Notes: generated from the letters alone by a model not told the origin. A DNA stretch of 8,309 bases from Ectopseudomonas composti (GCA_946886245.1 CAMPIF010000168.1:1-8309), one strand, 5' to 3'; positions 1-7,437 are shown, counted from the stretch's first letter. Made by a program: numbers and translations.

Positions 1-342
1 TACCTCAAGGAGCAGAACCCGGCGATCCAGATCGTCGGTCTGCAGCCCCAGGAAGGCTCGGCCATTCCCGGCATCCGTCGCTGGCCGCAGGAGTACCTGC
101 CGAAGATCTATCAGGCCGAACGCGTCGATCAGGTCATCGACATGGGCCAGGCCGAGGCCGAGCACGTCATGCGCCGCCTGGCGCGGGAAGAGGGCATCTT
201 CTGCGGCGTTTCCTCCGGTGGCTCGGTGGCCGGCATGCTGCGCCTGTCGCAGCAGGTGGAAAACGCGGTACTGGTAGCGATCATCTGCGACCGTGGCGAC
301 CGCTACCTGTCCACCGGCGTTTACGAAGAACCGGCGCACTGA
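1..342 (+). CDS. cysM: Cysteine synthase B (O-acetylserine sulfhydrylase B), C-terminal part
   Basis: The frame is open from base 1, so the 5' end lies outside the window and only the last 113 residues are visible. CysM is a cytosolic PLP enzyme that replaces the acetate of O-acetylserine with sulfide or thiosulfate to make cysteine or S-sulfocysteine. Visible fold-type II PLP features are GVSSGGS (residues 69-75 of the fragment), whose serine should contact the PLP ring nitrogen, and [10 protein letters not shown] (96-105) near the end. The [12 protein letters not shown] ending fits CysM better than CysK, which usually has a DSGERYLST-type sequence. The stop TGA shares its A with the ATG of rlmD, so the two are probably cotranscribed and translationally coupled. 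CysM next to rlmD and relA is the usual Pseudomonas order. Confidence 0.93.
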   Translation, partial: YLKEQNPAIQIVGLQPQEGSAIPGIRRWPQEYLPKIYQAERVDQVIDMGQAEAEHVMRRLAREEGIFCGVSSGGSVAGMLRLSQQVENAVLVAIICDRGDRYLSTGVYEEPAH

Positions 343-1700
343 TGGCCAGACGCAGCTCCAACCTGCGCTTTCAGCCCAGCGGCGGCAGTCGCGCGGCGCA
401 GGTTCCGGTCGGCAAGAAGCAGAAGCTCGCCATCGAACGCCTGGCCGGTGACGGTCGCGGCATCGCCTTCGACGGCGGGCGCACCTGGTTCGTCAGCGGC
501 GCCCTGGCCGGCGAGCAGGTCGAGGCGCGAGTACTCAGTGCCCGCAGCCAGACCGTCGAGGCGCGCGCCGAACGCATCATCACCGCCAGCAGCGAGCGCC
601 GTGAGGCGCCCTGCATGCACGCCGACCGCTGCGGCGGTTGCAACCTGCAGCACATGCCCCATGCCGATCAGTTGGCCCTGAAACAGCGCACGCTGGCCGA
701 GCAACTGTCACGCCTGGGCGGCCTGCAGCCGGATGAGTGGGCAGCGCCGCTGGCCGGTCCTGAATTCGGCTATCGCCGCCGCGCGCGCGTTGCCGTGCGC
801 TGGGACGCCAAGGCGCGTCAACTGCAGGTCGGTTTTCGCGCCGAGGCCAGCCAGGACATCGTCGCCATCGATGAATGTGCGGTGCTGGTACAGCCCTTGC
901 AGCCTGTTTTCCGCGCGTTGCCGGCGTTGCTGCGCAGCCTGGAGAAGCCGCAGGCAGTCGGGCACGTGGAACTGTTCAGTGGTACTGCCGAAGCCTTGTT
1001 GCTGCGCCACACCGCAGCCTTGACGGAGGCTGATCTGAGCCGTCTGCGCGCCTTCTGCAGCGAGCATCGTGCGCAGCTGTGGTTGCAGGGTGAAGGGCAG
1101 CCGCAGCCTGACGATCCGTCCGCCGAGCTGGGCTTTGAGTTGCAGCGCTGGCACCTGCAACTGGCCTATCGGCCGGGCGATTTCGTGCAGGTCAATGGTC
1201 TGGTCAACGAGGCGATGGTCGCCCAGGCGCTAGACTGGTTGGCAGTGCAGCCTGGCGAGCGGGTGCTGGATCTGTTCTGCGGCCTGGGCAATTTCGCCCT
1301 GCCGCTGGCACGTCAGGCCACTGAAGTGGTGGCGGTGGAGGGCGTCGAGGCGATGGTGCAGCGGGCCGCTGGCAACGCGCACGACAATGGCCTGGACAAT
1401 GCGCACTTTTTCCGTGCCGACCTGTCCAAGCCGCTGGCTGACGAGGCCTGGGCGCGTGGCGGTTTTACCGCTGTGCTGCTCGACCCACCGCGCGATGGCG
1501 CGTTGGAGGCGGTGCGTGGGATGAGTGAGTTGGGCGCGCGGCGCCTGGTCTACGTCTCCTGCAACCCGACCACCCTGGCACGCGATGCGGCCGAGCTGGC
1601 GCAGCAGGGGTACCGGCTGCGCCGTGCCGGGATTCTCGACATGTTCGCGCAGACGGCGCATGTCGAGGCGATGGCTCTATTCGAAAAACCCGAGACTTAG
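342..1700 (+). CDS. rlmD: 23S rRNA (uracil-1939-C5)-methyltransferase RlmD (RumA)
   Basis: This 452-residue enzyme uses S-adenosylmethionine to methylate C5 of U1939 in 23S rRNA. An N-terminal TRAM RNA-binding domain covers about residues 22-85. Four cysteines placed like the RumA [4Fe-4S] ligands follow: C91, C97, C100 and C179 (in DECAVL). The methyltransferase domain shows FVQVN (281-285), the SAM loop DLFCGLGNF (310-318), DPPR (381-384), the nucleophile C407 in SCNP, and E442 at the position of the catalytic base near the C-terminus. All key residues are present and the length is normal (E. coli RumA is 433). The start ATG overlaps the cysM stop by one base, and upstream there is only a weak purine run, so translation is probably coupled to cysM. 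The assignment over the paralogues RlmC and TrmA rests on the cysteine cluster plus TRAM domain and on the relA neighbour. Confidence 0.95.
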   Translation: MARRSSNLRFQPSGGSRAAQVPVGKKQKLAIERLAGDGRGIAFDGGRTWFVSGALAGEQVEARVLSARSQTVEARAERIITASSERREAPCMHADRCGGCNLQHMPHADQLALKQRTLAEQLSRLGGLQPDEWAAPLAGPEFGYRRRARVAVRWDAKARQLQVGFRAEASQDIVAIDECAVLVQPLQPVFRALPALLRSLEKPQAVGHVELFSGTAEALLLRHTAALTEADLSRLRAFCSEHRAQLWLQGEGQPQPDDPSAELGFELQRWHLQLAYRPGDFVQVNGLVNEAMVAQALDWLAVQPGERVLDLFCGLGNFALPLARQATEVVAVEGVEAMVQRAAGNAHDNGLDNAHFFRADLSKPLADEAWARGGFTAVLLDPPRDGALEAVRGMSELGARRLVYVSCNPTTLARDAAELAQQGYRLRRAGILDMFAQTAHVEAMALFEKPET

Positions 1701-1713
1701 GTCTTGGGCCAAA

Positions 1714-1732
1714 GCGGTACGTTCGGTACCGC
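1714..1732. other. Perfect small hairpin in the rlmD-relA spacer
   Basis: GCGGTAC (1714-1720) and GTACCGC (1726-1732) are perfect reverse complements around a 5-base loop GTTCG. The hairpin starts 14 bases after the rlmD stop codon and ends about 100 bases before the relA start. No T-run follows on either strand, so it is not a canonical intrinsic terminator. It could protect the 3' end of the cysM-rlmD message or lie in a relA leader. I recognise no sigma-70 promoter in the rest of the 134-base spacer. Confidence 0.5.
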
Positions 1733-1834
1733 AGGGATGTGCAGGATGCGCATTCTTTCAGTTAATCCGACCGGCTCAGAGAAGGCCGGCGACTGCTCGG
1801 TGCGACCTATGCGCGCCGTAGGGAAGGTAAGACG

Positions 1835-4078
1835 ATGGTTCAGGTGAGAGCGCATCAGCCAGTCAACGATGACGGCAGCATCAATCTCGAGGCCTGGTTG
1901 GAGCATGTCACGCGCGTCGATCCGGCGCTGGATCGTCAGGCGTTGCAGGAAGCCTGCGAGTTCGCCCGCGATCTGGAGCAGCAGGCCAACACCACACCGC
2001 ATCACTGGAGTGAGGACGCATCGACATTCCGCGCCGGTCTCGACATCGCGGAAATCCTCGCCGATCTCAAACTCGATCAGGATTCGCTGGTCGCGGCGAT
2101 CCTTTATCGCGGCGTGCGTGAAGGCAAGATCACCCTGGCTGCGGTGCACCAGCGCTTCGGTTCGGTGGTGGCCAAGCTGATCGAAGGCGTGCTGCGCATG
2201 GCGGCGATCAGCGCCAGTATCAATCCGCGTGAATCGGTGGTGGTCGGCTCGCAGACGCAGGTCGAGAACCTGCGCAAGATGCTGGTGGCCATGGTCGATG
2301 ACGTGCGCGTGGCACTGATCAAGCTGGCCGAGCGCACCTGCGCCATTCGCGCGGTCAAGGAAGCCGACGAAGAGAAGCGTCAGCGCGTGGCGCGCGAGGT
2401 GTTCGACATCTACGCGCCGCTGGCTCACCGCCTCGGTATCGGCCACATCAAGTGGGAGCTGGAGGACCTGTCCTTCCGCTACCTGGAGCCGGAGCAGTAC
2501 AAGCAGATCGCCAAGCTGCTGCACGAGCGTCGCCTCGATCGCGAGCAGTACATCAACGACGCCATGGCGCACCTGCGCCAGGAGCTGGAAGCCACCGGCA
2601 TCAAGGCCGACATCAGCGGTCGGGCGAAACACATCTATTCGATCTGGCGCAAGATGCAGCGCAAAGGCCTGCAGTTCAGCCAGATCTACGACGTGCGCGC
2701 GGTGCGCGTGCTGGTGCCGGAGGTGCGCGACTGCTACACCACCCTGGGCATCGTGCACACTCTGTGGCGGCACATTCCCAAGGAATTCGACGACTACATC
2801 GCCAACCCCAAGGAAAACGGCTACCGCTCGCTGCACACCGCGGTGCTCGGGCCGGAGGGCAAGGTGCTGGAGGTGCAGATTCGCACCCACGCCATGCACG
2901 AAGAGGCCGAGCTGGGCGTGTGCGCGCACTGGCGCTACAAGGGCACCGACGTCAAATCCGGCTCCAACCACTACGAAGAGAAGATCTCCTGGCTACGTCA
3001 GGTCATCGAGTGGCACGAGGAACTGGGCGATATCGGCGGCCTGGCCGAACAGCTGCGCGTCGATATCGAGCCGGATCGGGTCTACGTCTTCACTCCCGAC
3101 GGCCACGCCATCGACCTGCCCAAGGGCGCCACGCCGCTGGACTTCGCCTACCGCGTGCACACCGAGATCGGCCACAACTGCCGGGGCGCCAAGATCAACG
3201 GCCGCATCGTGCCGCTGACCTACAGCCTGCAGACCGGTGAGCAGGTGGAGATCATCACCAGCAAGCAGGGCACGCCCAGCCGCGACTGGCTCAACCCCAA
3301 CCTGGGTTATGTCACCACCAGCCGTGCACGGGCCAAGATCGTTCACTGGTTCAAGCTGCAGGATCGCGACCAGAACGTCGCCGCCGGCAAGCAGTTGCTC
3401 GAACGCGAGCTGGCGCGCCTGGCCCTGGTCGGTGCGGACTTTGACAAGCTGGCCGAGAAGGCCAACCTGAAAACCGCCGAGGACCTGTTCGCGGCATTGG
3501 GCGCCGGCGACGTGCGCCTGGCCCATGCGGTCAACCTGGCCCAGCAGCTGCTCGAGCCGGAACGCGGCAACGAGCAACTGGAGCTGATCCCGCGCAAGGC
3601 GCAGGGCTTCAAACCGGGCAAGCGTGGCGATATCCAGATCCAGGGGGTCGGCAACCTGCTGACGCAGATGGCCGGCTGCTGCCAGCCGCTGCCGGGCGAC
3701 CCGATCGTCGGTTACATCACCCTGGGCCGTGGCGTCACCATTCACCGTCAGGATTGCCCGACGGCGTTGCAGCAGACTGCGCGCGAGCCGGAGCGGATGA
3801 TCCAGGTGAGCTGGGGGCCGGTGCCGGTGCAGACCTACCCGGTGGAAATCGTCATCAAGGCCTACGACCGTTCCGGTCTGCTGCGTGACGTCACTCAGGT
3901 GCTGCTCAACGAGAAGCTCAACGTGCTGGCGGTCAACACCCGCTCGAACAAGGAGGACAACACCGCCTCCATGTCGATCACCGTGGAGATCCCGGGGCTC
4001 GATGCCCTTGGCCGCCTGCTGGCGCGCATCGGCCAGTTGCCCAATATCATCGAGGCGCGCCGCCACCGCGTGGCATGA
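1835..4078 (+). CDS. relA: RelA, ribosome-dependent (p)ppGpp synthetase I
   Basis: RelA transfers pyrophosphate from ATP to GDP or GTP to make the stringent-response alarmone when uncharged tRNA enters the ribosome. The protein has 747 residues. The N-terminal region is the degenerate hydrolase domain: around residues 64-97 the HD and ED residues of SpoT are replaced (YRGVREG where SpoT has HDVIEDT), so it should be synthesis-only. The synthetase domain has RAKHIYSIWRKM (263-274), the catalytic aspartate D286 in YDVRAVR, the EFDD signature (317-320) of monofunctional RelA enzymes, and E346 in LEVQIRT. Then follow TGS (about 414-475), helical, zinc-finger-like (C615, C616, H637, C641) and ACT (about 667-745) domains. 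GGAAGG at 1822-1827 is a good ribosome binding site seven bases before the ATG. mazG begins 12 bases after the stop, so the two are probably one operon. Confidence 0.97.
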   Translation: MVQVRAHQPVNDDGSINLEAWLEHVTRVDPALDRQALQEACEFARDLEQQANTTPHHWSEDASTFRAGLDIAEILADLKLDQDSLVAAILYRGVREGKITLAAVHQRFGSVVAKLIEGVLRMAAISASINPRESVVVGSQTQVENLRKMLVAMVDDVRVALIKLAERTCAIRAVKEADEEKRQRVAREVFDIYAPLAHRLGIGHIKWELEDLSFRYLEPEQYKQIAKLLHERRLDREQYINDAMAHLRQELEATGIKADISGRAKHIYSIWRKMQRKGLQFSQIYDVRAVRVLVPEVRDCYTTLGIVHTLWRHIPKEFDDYIANPKENGYRSLHTAVLGPEGKVLEVQIRTHAMHEEAELGVCAHWRYKGTDVKSGSNHYEEKISWLRQVIEWHEELGDIGGLAEQLRVDIEPDRVYVFTPDGHAIDLPKGATPLDFAYRVHTEIGHNCRGAKINGRIVPLTYSLQTGEQVEIITSKQGTPSRDWLNPNLGYVTTSRARAKIVHWFKLQDRDQNVAAGKQLLERELARLALVGADFDKLAEKANLKTAEDLFAALGAGDVRLAHAVNLAQQLLEPERGNEQLELIPRKAQGFKPGKRGDIQIQGVGNLLTQMAGCCQPLPGDPIVGYITLGRGVTIHRQDCPTALQQTAREPERMIQVSWGPVPVQTYPVEIVIKAYDRSGLLRDVTQVLLNEKLNVLAVNTRSNKEDNTASMSITVEIPGLDALGRLLARIGQLPNIIEARRHRVA

Positions 4079-4090
4079 CAGGACGTATTC

Positions 4091-4921
4091 ATGTACCAAC
4101 TCGACGACCTGCTGCACCTCATGGCCCGTCTGCGCGACCCTCAACACGGCTGCCCCTGGGACCTCAAGCAGAACTACGCGACCATCGTGCCCTACACCCT
4201 GGAGGAGGCCTACGAGGTCGCCGACGCCATCGAGCGTGGCGACTTCGAGCATCTGCCGGGTGAGCTCGGTGACCTGCTGTTCCAGGTGGTCTATTACAGC
4301 CAGCTGGCGCAGGAGGAGGGGCGTTTCGACTTCGCCCGGGTGGTCGATGGCATCACCCGCAAGCTGATTCGTCGCCACCCGCACGTGTTTCCCGACGGCG
4401 ATCTGTACGGTGCGCCGGATGCGGCGAAGCTGGAGGAGGCGGCGGTCAAGCAACGCTGGGAAGAACTCAAGGCGCAGGAGCGCGCCGAGAAGGCCGCTGC
4501 GCCCGAGCAGCTGTCCTTGCTCGATGACGTACCGAGCGCGCTGCCGGCGCTTTCGCGTGCGGCCAAGCTGCAGAAGCGTGCAGCCCAGGTCGGTTTCGAC
4601 TGGCCCGAGGCACTGCCGGTGGTGGACAAGGTGCGCGAAGAGCTGGACGAAGTGCTCGAAGCCATGAGCGAGAACGACGCCGATGCGGTGGCCGAGGAGA
4701 TCGGCGACCTGCTGTTCGTCGTCACCAACCTGGCGCGCCACTTGAAGGTCGACCCGGAAGCGGCGTTGCGCGCGGCCAACGGCAAGTTCGAGCAGCGTTT
4801 TCGCTTTATCGAACACAGCGTGCGTGAGGCCGGGCGCAGCATGGACGGTTGCTCGCTGGAGGAACTGGATGCCCTGTGGGGCGAGGCGAAGAAGCTGGAG
4901 AAGCAGGCGCCTGGCTGTTGA
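4091..4921 (+). CDS. mazG: MazG nucleoside triphosphate pyrophosphohydrolase
   Basis: MazG cleaves (d)NTPs to the monophosphate and pyrophosphate in a metal-dependent all-alpha fold, and in E. coli it has been linked to lowering of (p)ppGpp during starvation. The protein has 276 residues (E. coli 263) and shows the two tandem MazG domains. Domain 1 has CPWD (21-24), E38/E39/E42 in LEEAYE, and E58/D61 in GELGD. Domain 2 has E183/E184/E187 in REELDE and E203/D206 in EEIGD, the acidic residues that hold Mg2+. In E. coli the C-terminal domain is the main catalytic one, and its acidic set is intact here. A linker of about 30 residues (about 128-158) with an Ala/Glu-rich stretch separates the domains. 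AGGA (4080-4083) sits seven bases before the ATG. The gene follows relA directly, with no mazEF toxin-antitoxin genes between them. Confidence 0.95.
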   Translation: MYQLDDLLHLMARLRDPQHGCPWDLKQNYATIVPYTLEEAYEVADAIERGDFEHLPGELGDLLFQVVYYSQLAQEEGRFDFARVVDGITRKLIRRHPHVFPDGDLYGAPDAAKLEEAAVKQRWEELKAQERAEKAAAPEQLSLLDDVPSALPALSRAAKLQKRAAQVGFDWPEALPVVDKVREELDEVLEAMSENDADAVAEEIGDLLFVVTNLARHLKVDPEAALRAANGKFEQRFRFIEHSVREAGRSMDGCSLEELDALWGEAKKLEKQAPGC

Positions 4922-4928
4922 GGCGAGG

Positions 4929-4950
4929 TAGCCCGGATGCAATCCGGGGA
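4929..4950. repeat. Short palindromic intergenic repeat (TAGCCCGGATGCAATCCGGG type)
   Basis: CCCGGAT (4932-4938) and ATCCGGG (4942-4948) form a perfect 7-bp stem with a GCA loop, starting 10 bases after the mazG stop. I recognise the sequence as a dispersed intergenic element of Pseudomonas genomes. This is from memory and was not searched. No T-run follows, so it is not a standard terminator, though it may stabilise the relA-mazG message end. Confidence 0.6.
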
Positions 4951-4989
4951 GAGCGCAAAGCAGTCTCATGAGTGTTGCGCGGCGGCAGA

Positions 4990-5057
4990 GGGCGGTGAAC
5001 CGATTCATCCATTGCCTTTCGCGACTGAAGCGGTTCGCCGCCCGGTCGCTCCTACAG
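4990..5057. repeat. REP-like element with a long imperfect hairpin
   Basis: On the minus strand, 5057 to 5015 begins CTGTAGGAGCGACC and ends TTCAGTCGCGAAAGG, which resembles the GTAGGAGCG...CGCGAA intergenic repeats that are abundant in Pseudomonas. Part of it (5031-5043) pairs with 4990-5002 over 13 positions, 12 Watson-Crick and one G-U, around a 28-base loop. No T-run flanks the stem. With the smaller palindrome at 4929-4950 it fills most of the spacer between mazG and the DUF2058 gene. The remaining bases up to 5157 show no promoter or gene that I can support. Confidence 0.6.
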
Positions 5058-5157
5058 GCTGGAGCCGCCGCTGCTTAGCCCTTATGCTGGGCGCCTTGGA
5101 CTGGCAGCACGAATCTGCGTCGCTGCCGCAACTGAATCATGTTCGGGATCTTTAGCC

Positions 5158-5697
5158 ATGGGTCTTTCCCTGCGCGACCAGCTGCTCAAAGCCGGCCTGG
5201 TCAATGAAAAACAGGCCAAGCAGGCTGGCAAGCAACAGCAAAAGCAGAAACGCCTGGTGCAAAAGGGCCAGGCCGAACTGGATGACAGCACACGGCAGGC
5301 CGCGCTGCAGGCGCAAGCCGAAAAGGCTGCACGTGATCAGGAGCTCAATCGTCAGCAGCAGGAAAAGGCCGAGCAGAAAGCCCGTACTGCGCAGGTCAAG
5401 CAACTGATCGAGCGTTCACGCCTGCCCAAGCTCGACGGCGAGGACTACTACAACTTCGTCGACGACAAGAAGGTCAAGCGCCTGCCGGTCAACACCCTGG
5501 TGCGCAACAAACTGTCCAACGGCTGGCTGGCCATCGTCCGCCATGGCGGTGGTTACGAAATCATCCCGCGCGAGGCGGCGTTGAGGATTCAGGAGCGCGA
5601 TGCCTCGCGCATCGTCCTGCTCAACACCCATGTCGAAGAGCCGGATGCCGATGATCCTTACGCGGCCTATCAGATTCCCGATGATCTGATGTGGTGA
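5158..5697 (+). CDS. DUF2058 family protein (YaiL-like)
   Basis: This 179-residue protein matches by eye the DUF2058 (YaiL-like) family, whose function is not established. It opens with the typical MGLSLRDQLLKAGL and continues into a highly charged Lys/Gln/Glu/Arg-rich helical stretch (about 18-87) that looks like a coiled coil. A compact C-terminal domain follows (about 95-160), with DYYNFVDDKKVKRLPV and then GWLAIVRHGGGYEIIP. The protein ends in DDLMW. There is no signal peptide or membrane segment, so it is probably cytosolic, and the basic N-terminal half could bind nucleic acid (inference only). No clear Shine-Dalgarno sequence precedes the ATG, but the conserved N-terminus supports this start. 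It is transcribed toward rof. Confidence 0.88.
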   Translation: MGLSLRDQLLKAGLVNEKQAKQAGKQQQKQKRLVQKGQAELDDSTRQAALQAQAEKAARDQELNRQQQEKAEQKARTAQVKQLIERSRLPKLDGEDYYNFVDDKKVKRLPVNTLVRNKLSNGWLAIVRHGGGYEIIPREAALRIQERDASRIVLLNTHVEEPDADDPYAAYQIPDDLMW

Positions 5698-5720
5698 CGC
5701 AGCGGCGCTGCACGCTCGAG

Positions 5721-5782
5721 TAGGGTGCGCCGTGCGCAGCGCAGATTAGTGCGATTGCTGCTGGTGCGCATGGCGCACCCTG
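5721..5782. repeat. Long inverted repeat between convergent genes (TAGGGTGCGCC type)
   Basis: Bases 5722-5738 and 5765-5781 pair over 17 positions, all Watson-Crick except one G-U (5732/5771), around a 26-base loop. The arms read AGGGTGCGCCGTGCGCA and TGCGCATGGCGCACCCT. It lies 24 bases after the DUF2058 stop and 19 bases before the rof stop, so RNA from either gene can fold it. There is no T-run on either side. I recognise the GTAGGGTGCGCC...GGCGCACCCT pattern as a dispersed Pseudomonas intergenic repeat (memory only). It may act as a bidirectional, possibly Rho-assisted, transcription barrier. Confidence 0.65.
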
Positions 5783-5800
5783 CTTGCAGGTGCGTTGCGG

Positions 5801-6073
5801 TCAGCAGCGGTTGTCGTTCAGCAGTACCCGGCCAAAGCTGGCGCCTGCATTCTGTGGGGTGATCGCCAGCAGGCTATCCATGCGCAGGCGCTGTTCGCCG
5901 TCGGCGGTACGCACCAGCAGAAACTCTTCCTTGCTCGCTGTCGTCTCGGTGGTCAGCGCCTCGCCTTGCAGGTGGGTGCCATCGACCAGTTCGATGTCCA
6001 GCTGATAGTGATGCATGCAGGCGATCTCCAGGTAGTCGTAGAGATCGCAGGCCAGGGGTTGGTAGTCGTCCAT
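5801..6073 (-). CDS. rof: Rho-binding antiterminator Rof (YaeO family)
   Basis: Rof/YaeO is a small Sm-like-fold protein that binds the termination factor Rho and blocks its RNA loading, relieving Rho-dependent termination. The 90-residue product has the family core near its N-terminus: YQPLACDLYDYLEIAC (4-19) followed by HH and then IELVDG (27-32), closely matching E. coli YaeO (YQPINCDDYDNLELAC, HH, LELKDG). The rest has the expected short beta-strands (FLLVRTADG, 51-59; LRMDSLLAI, 63-71). The start is fixed by TCCTCC on the plus strand (6081-6086), a full GGAGGA ribosome binding site seven bases upstream. It lies behind the porin gene on the same strand but after that gene's terminator, and it converges with the DUF2058 gene. 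I could not identify its promoter. Confidence 0.87.
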   Translation of the reverse strand: MDDYQPLACDLYDYLEIACMHHYQLDIELVDGTHLQGEALTTETTASKEEFLLVRTADGEQRLRMDSLLAITPQNAGASFGRVLLNDNRC

Positions 6074-6080
6074 CGAGTTT

Positions 6081-6086
6081 TCCTCC
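6081..6086 (-). promoter_or_regulatory. Strong ribosome binding site of rof
   Basis: GGAGGA on the minus strand ends seven bases before the rof ATG. It is one of the strongest Shine-Dalgarno matches in the window and supports the chosen start of this short gene. Confidence 0.8.
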
Positions 6087-6136
6087 GCGCTCGCCAGAGC
6101 CTAGTCGAGAAATGACTCCGACTGTTTTTCAGGCAG

Positions 6137-6172
6137 AAAAAAACGCCGCAACCCGGTACAGGCGTTGCGGCG
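6137..6172 (-). terminator. Intrinsic terminator of the OprD-family porin gene
   Basis: Read on the minus strand, CGCCGCAAC (6172-6164) pairs perfectly with GTTGCGGCG (6152-6144), a 9-bp GC-rich stem with an 11-base loop. Seven T residues (6143-6137) follow directly. It begins 20 bases after the porin stop codon. Plus-strand transcription would meet only TTT after the stem, so the terminator is directional. It separates the porin transcript from rof. Confidence 0.93.
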
Positions 6173-6192
6173 CTTTCGTGTTGCCGGAGTAT

Positions 6193-7437
6193 TTACATCA
6201 GGGGGATGGTGTAGCTGACGATCAGGCGGTTCTCGTCCAGGTCACCGATGCTCGCATTGGAGCGCACCATCGCGTTACGCCAGCGCACGCCGAGGTTCTT
6301 CAACGGGCCTTGCTGGATGATGTAGCTGATATCCACGTCGCGTTCCCATTCCTTGCCGCTTGCGCCACTCACGCCGTCGAAGCCGTCGCCGGTCACGTAG
6401 CGGACGAACGCCGTCAGGCCTGGAATGCCATAGCTGGCGAAGTTGACGTCATAGCGCGCCTGCCAGGATTTCTCATCCTTGCGGGTGAAGTCGAGAATCT
6501 GGAGGTAGTTGACGATGTAGGGATCGGTCTCGGTCAGGAAGGGGAAGGCGTTGTCACCGCCGACCTTCTGGTAACCCACGCGGAAGGTGTGCGCACCGAT
6601 GCCCGCCCAGAGGTTGACCGAGGTCAGGTCGTTATCCAGCTTGCCGCCGAGTTTGCGGCCGTTGTCCTGGGAGTCGAAGTAGGCCAGGTTGGCGCCCAGC
6701 TTCCAGTCGCCGATCGGCTGCACGTGGATCAGGTTGTACAGCTTCTGGTCGTAGATATCTTCCAGTTCGCCGTACCACGCGCCAACGGTGGTATTGCCGC
6801 CATTGAACTTGTAGTCGCCGCCGGCGAAGTTGTAGCGGTCGCTTTCGCCGCCGACGTTGGTGGCGGTGATATCGACCCTGTCGGTGGACGCGCGTTGGTT
6901 GACTTCACGCAGCTGACCGCCATTGAGGGTCAGGCCGTCGATTTCCTGTGAGGTGATCATGCCCCCGGTGAACACCTGTGGCAGCAGGCGCGAGTCGCCG
7001 GAAGAGACGATAGGCAGCTTGGGCATCAGCCCGCCGACCTTGCCGACGGTTTTGGAGATGCGTGCCTTGACTGCACCGCTGAGTTCGGAATACTCGTCCG
7101 GCCCCTCGTTGCCGAAACTGTTGGGCAGTAGCGCGGTGCCTGCGCGCTCGTCGGACGAGTCGAGCTTCAGGCCCAGGCCCGCATAGGCGTCCAGGCCAAA
7201 ACCGACGGTGCCCTCGGTAAAGCCGGACTCGGCCTTGAGGATGAAGCCCTGTGCCCATTCTTCGCGTTTGGACTGGGCGACGCCGGGGTCGCGCAGGTCG
7301 CGATTCATATAGAAGTTACGGAGTTCCAGCGTCGCTTTGCTGTCGCCGATGAAGTCAGCCTGTGCCAGGCTCGGCAGGGTCAGGCTGGCGCCCAGCGTGG
7401 CGAGGGCCACGGCGCGGGCGAGGGGAGTCTTACTCAT
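6193..7437 (-). CDS. OprD-family outer-membrane porin (substrate-specific channel)
   Basis: OprD-family (Occ) porins are monomeric 18-strand beta-barrels that take up small substrates with a carboxylate, such as amino acids or aromatic acids. The 414-residue precursor has a signal peptide (basic start MSKTPLAR, hydrophobic 9-22, AQA cleavage after residue 27), leaving about 387 residues, somewhat shorter than P. aeruginosa OprD. Family hallmarks are DFIGDSKATLELRNFYMNRD (28-47), EEWAQGF (59-65), DSRLLPQVFTGGMITSQEIDG (148-168), KEWERD (362-367) and DENRLIVSY (401-409). The stretch SDRYNFAGGDYKFN (199-212) with LEDIYDQKLYNL (225-236) recalls the OprD/OccD branch, but I cannot fix the substrate. 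An upstream in-frame ATG (7575) is rejected: GAGGAGA (7452-7446) and the signal peptide fix the start at 7437. It has its own terminator at 6137-6172 and Crc-type motifs at its start. Confidence 0.93.
   Translation of the reverse strand: MSKTPLARAVALATLGASLTLPSLAQADFIGDSKATLELRNFYMNRDLRDPGVAQSKREEWAQGFILKAESGFTEGTVGFGLDAYAGLGLKLDSSDERAGTALLPNSFGNEGPDEYSELSGAVKARISKTVGKVGGLMPKLPIVSSGDSRLLPQVFTGGMITSQEIDGLTLNGGQLREVNQRASTDRVDITATNVGGESDRYNFAGGDYKFNGGNTTVGAWYGELEDIYDQKLYNLIHVQPIGDWKLGANLAYFDSQDNGRKLGGKLDNDLTSVNLWAGIGAHTFRVGYQKVGGDNAFPFLTETDPYIVNYLQILDFTRKDEKSWQARYDVNFASYGIPGLTAFVRYVTGDGFDGVSGASGKEWERDVDISYIIQQGPLKNLGVRWRNAMVRSNASIGDLDENRLIVSYTIPLM

Noticed and set aside
1697..2971. Minus-strand open frame of 424 codons opposite the relA 5' half
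   Set aside because: It has the same low-complexity shadow composition, with no ribosome binding site or recognisable domain, and lies opposite conserved relA motifs.
2993..5008. Minus-strand open frame of 671 codons opposite relA and mazG
   Set aside because: relA and mazG share the same plus frame, and the frame opposite them stays open because of GC-rich third codon positions. Its Leu/Val/Gln/His/Arg-rich product resembles no family, and both sense genes are certain.
5096..5124. TTGGAC as a -35 box for the DUF2058 gene
   Set aside because: No acceptable -10 box lies 16-18 bases downstream, so a sigma-70 promoter cannot be supported.
4937..5155. 72-codon plus-strand open frame in the mazG-DUF2058 spacer
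   Set aside because: It is made largely of the two intergenic repeats, has no good ribosome binding site, and its product looks like translated repeat sequence.
5699..5711. Small GCAGC/GCTGC hairpin right after the DUF2058 stop as an intrinsic terminator
   Set aside because: The stem is only five pairs, there is no T-run, and such short GC palindromes are expected by chance at this base composition.
6112..6951. Plus-strand open frame of 279 codons opposite the porin gene
   Set aside because: It starts ahead of the porin terminator, runs through it and continues antisense to conserved OprD-family sequence. Its composition is typical of a shadow frame.
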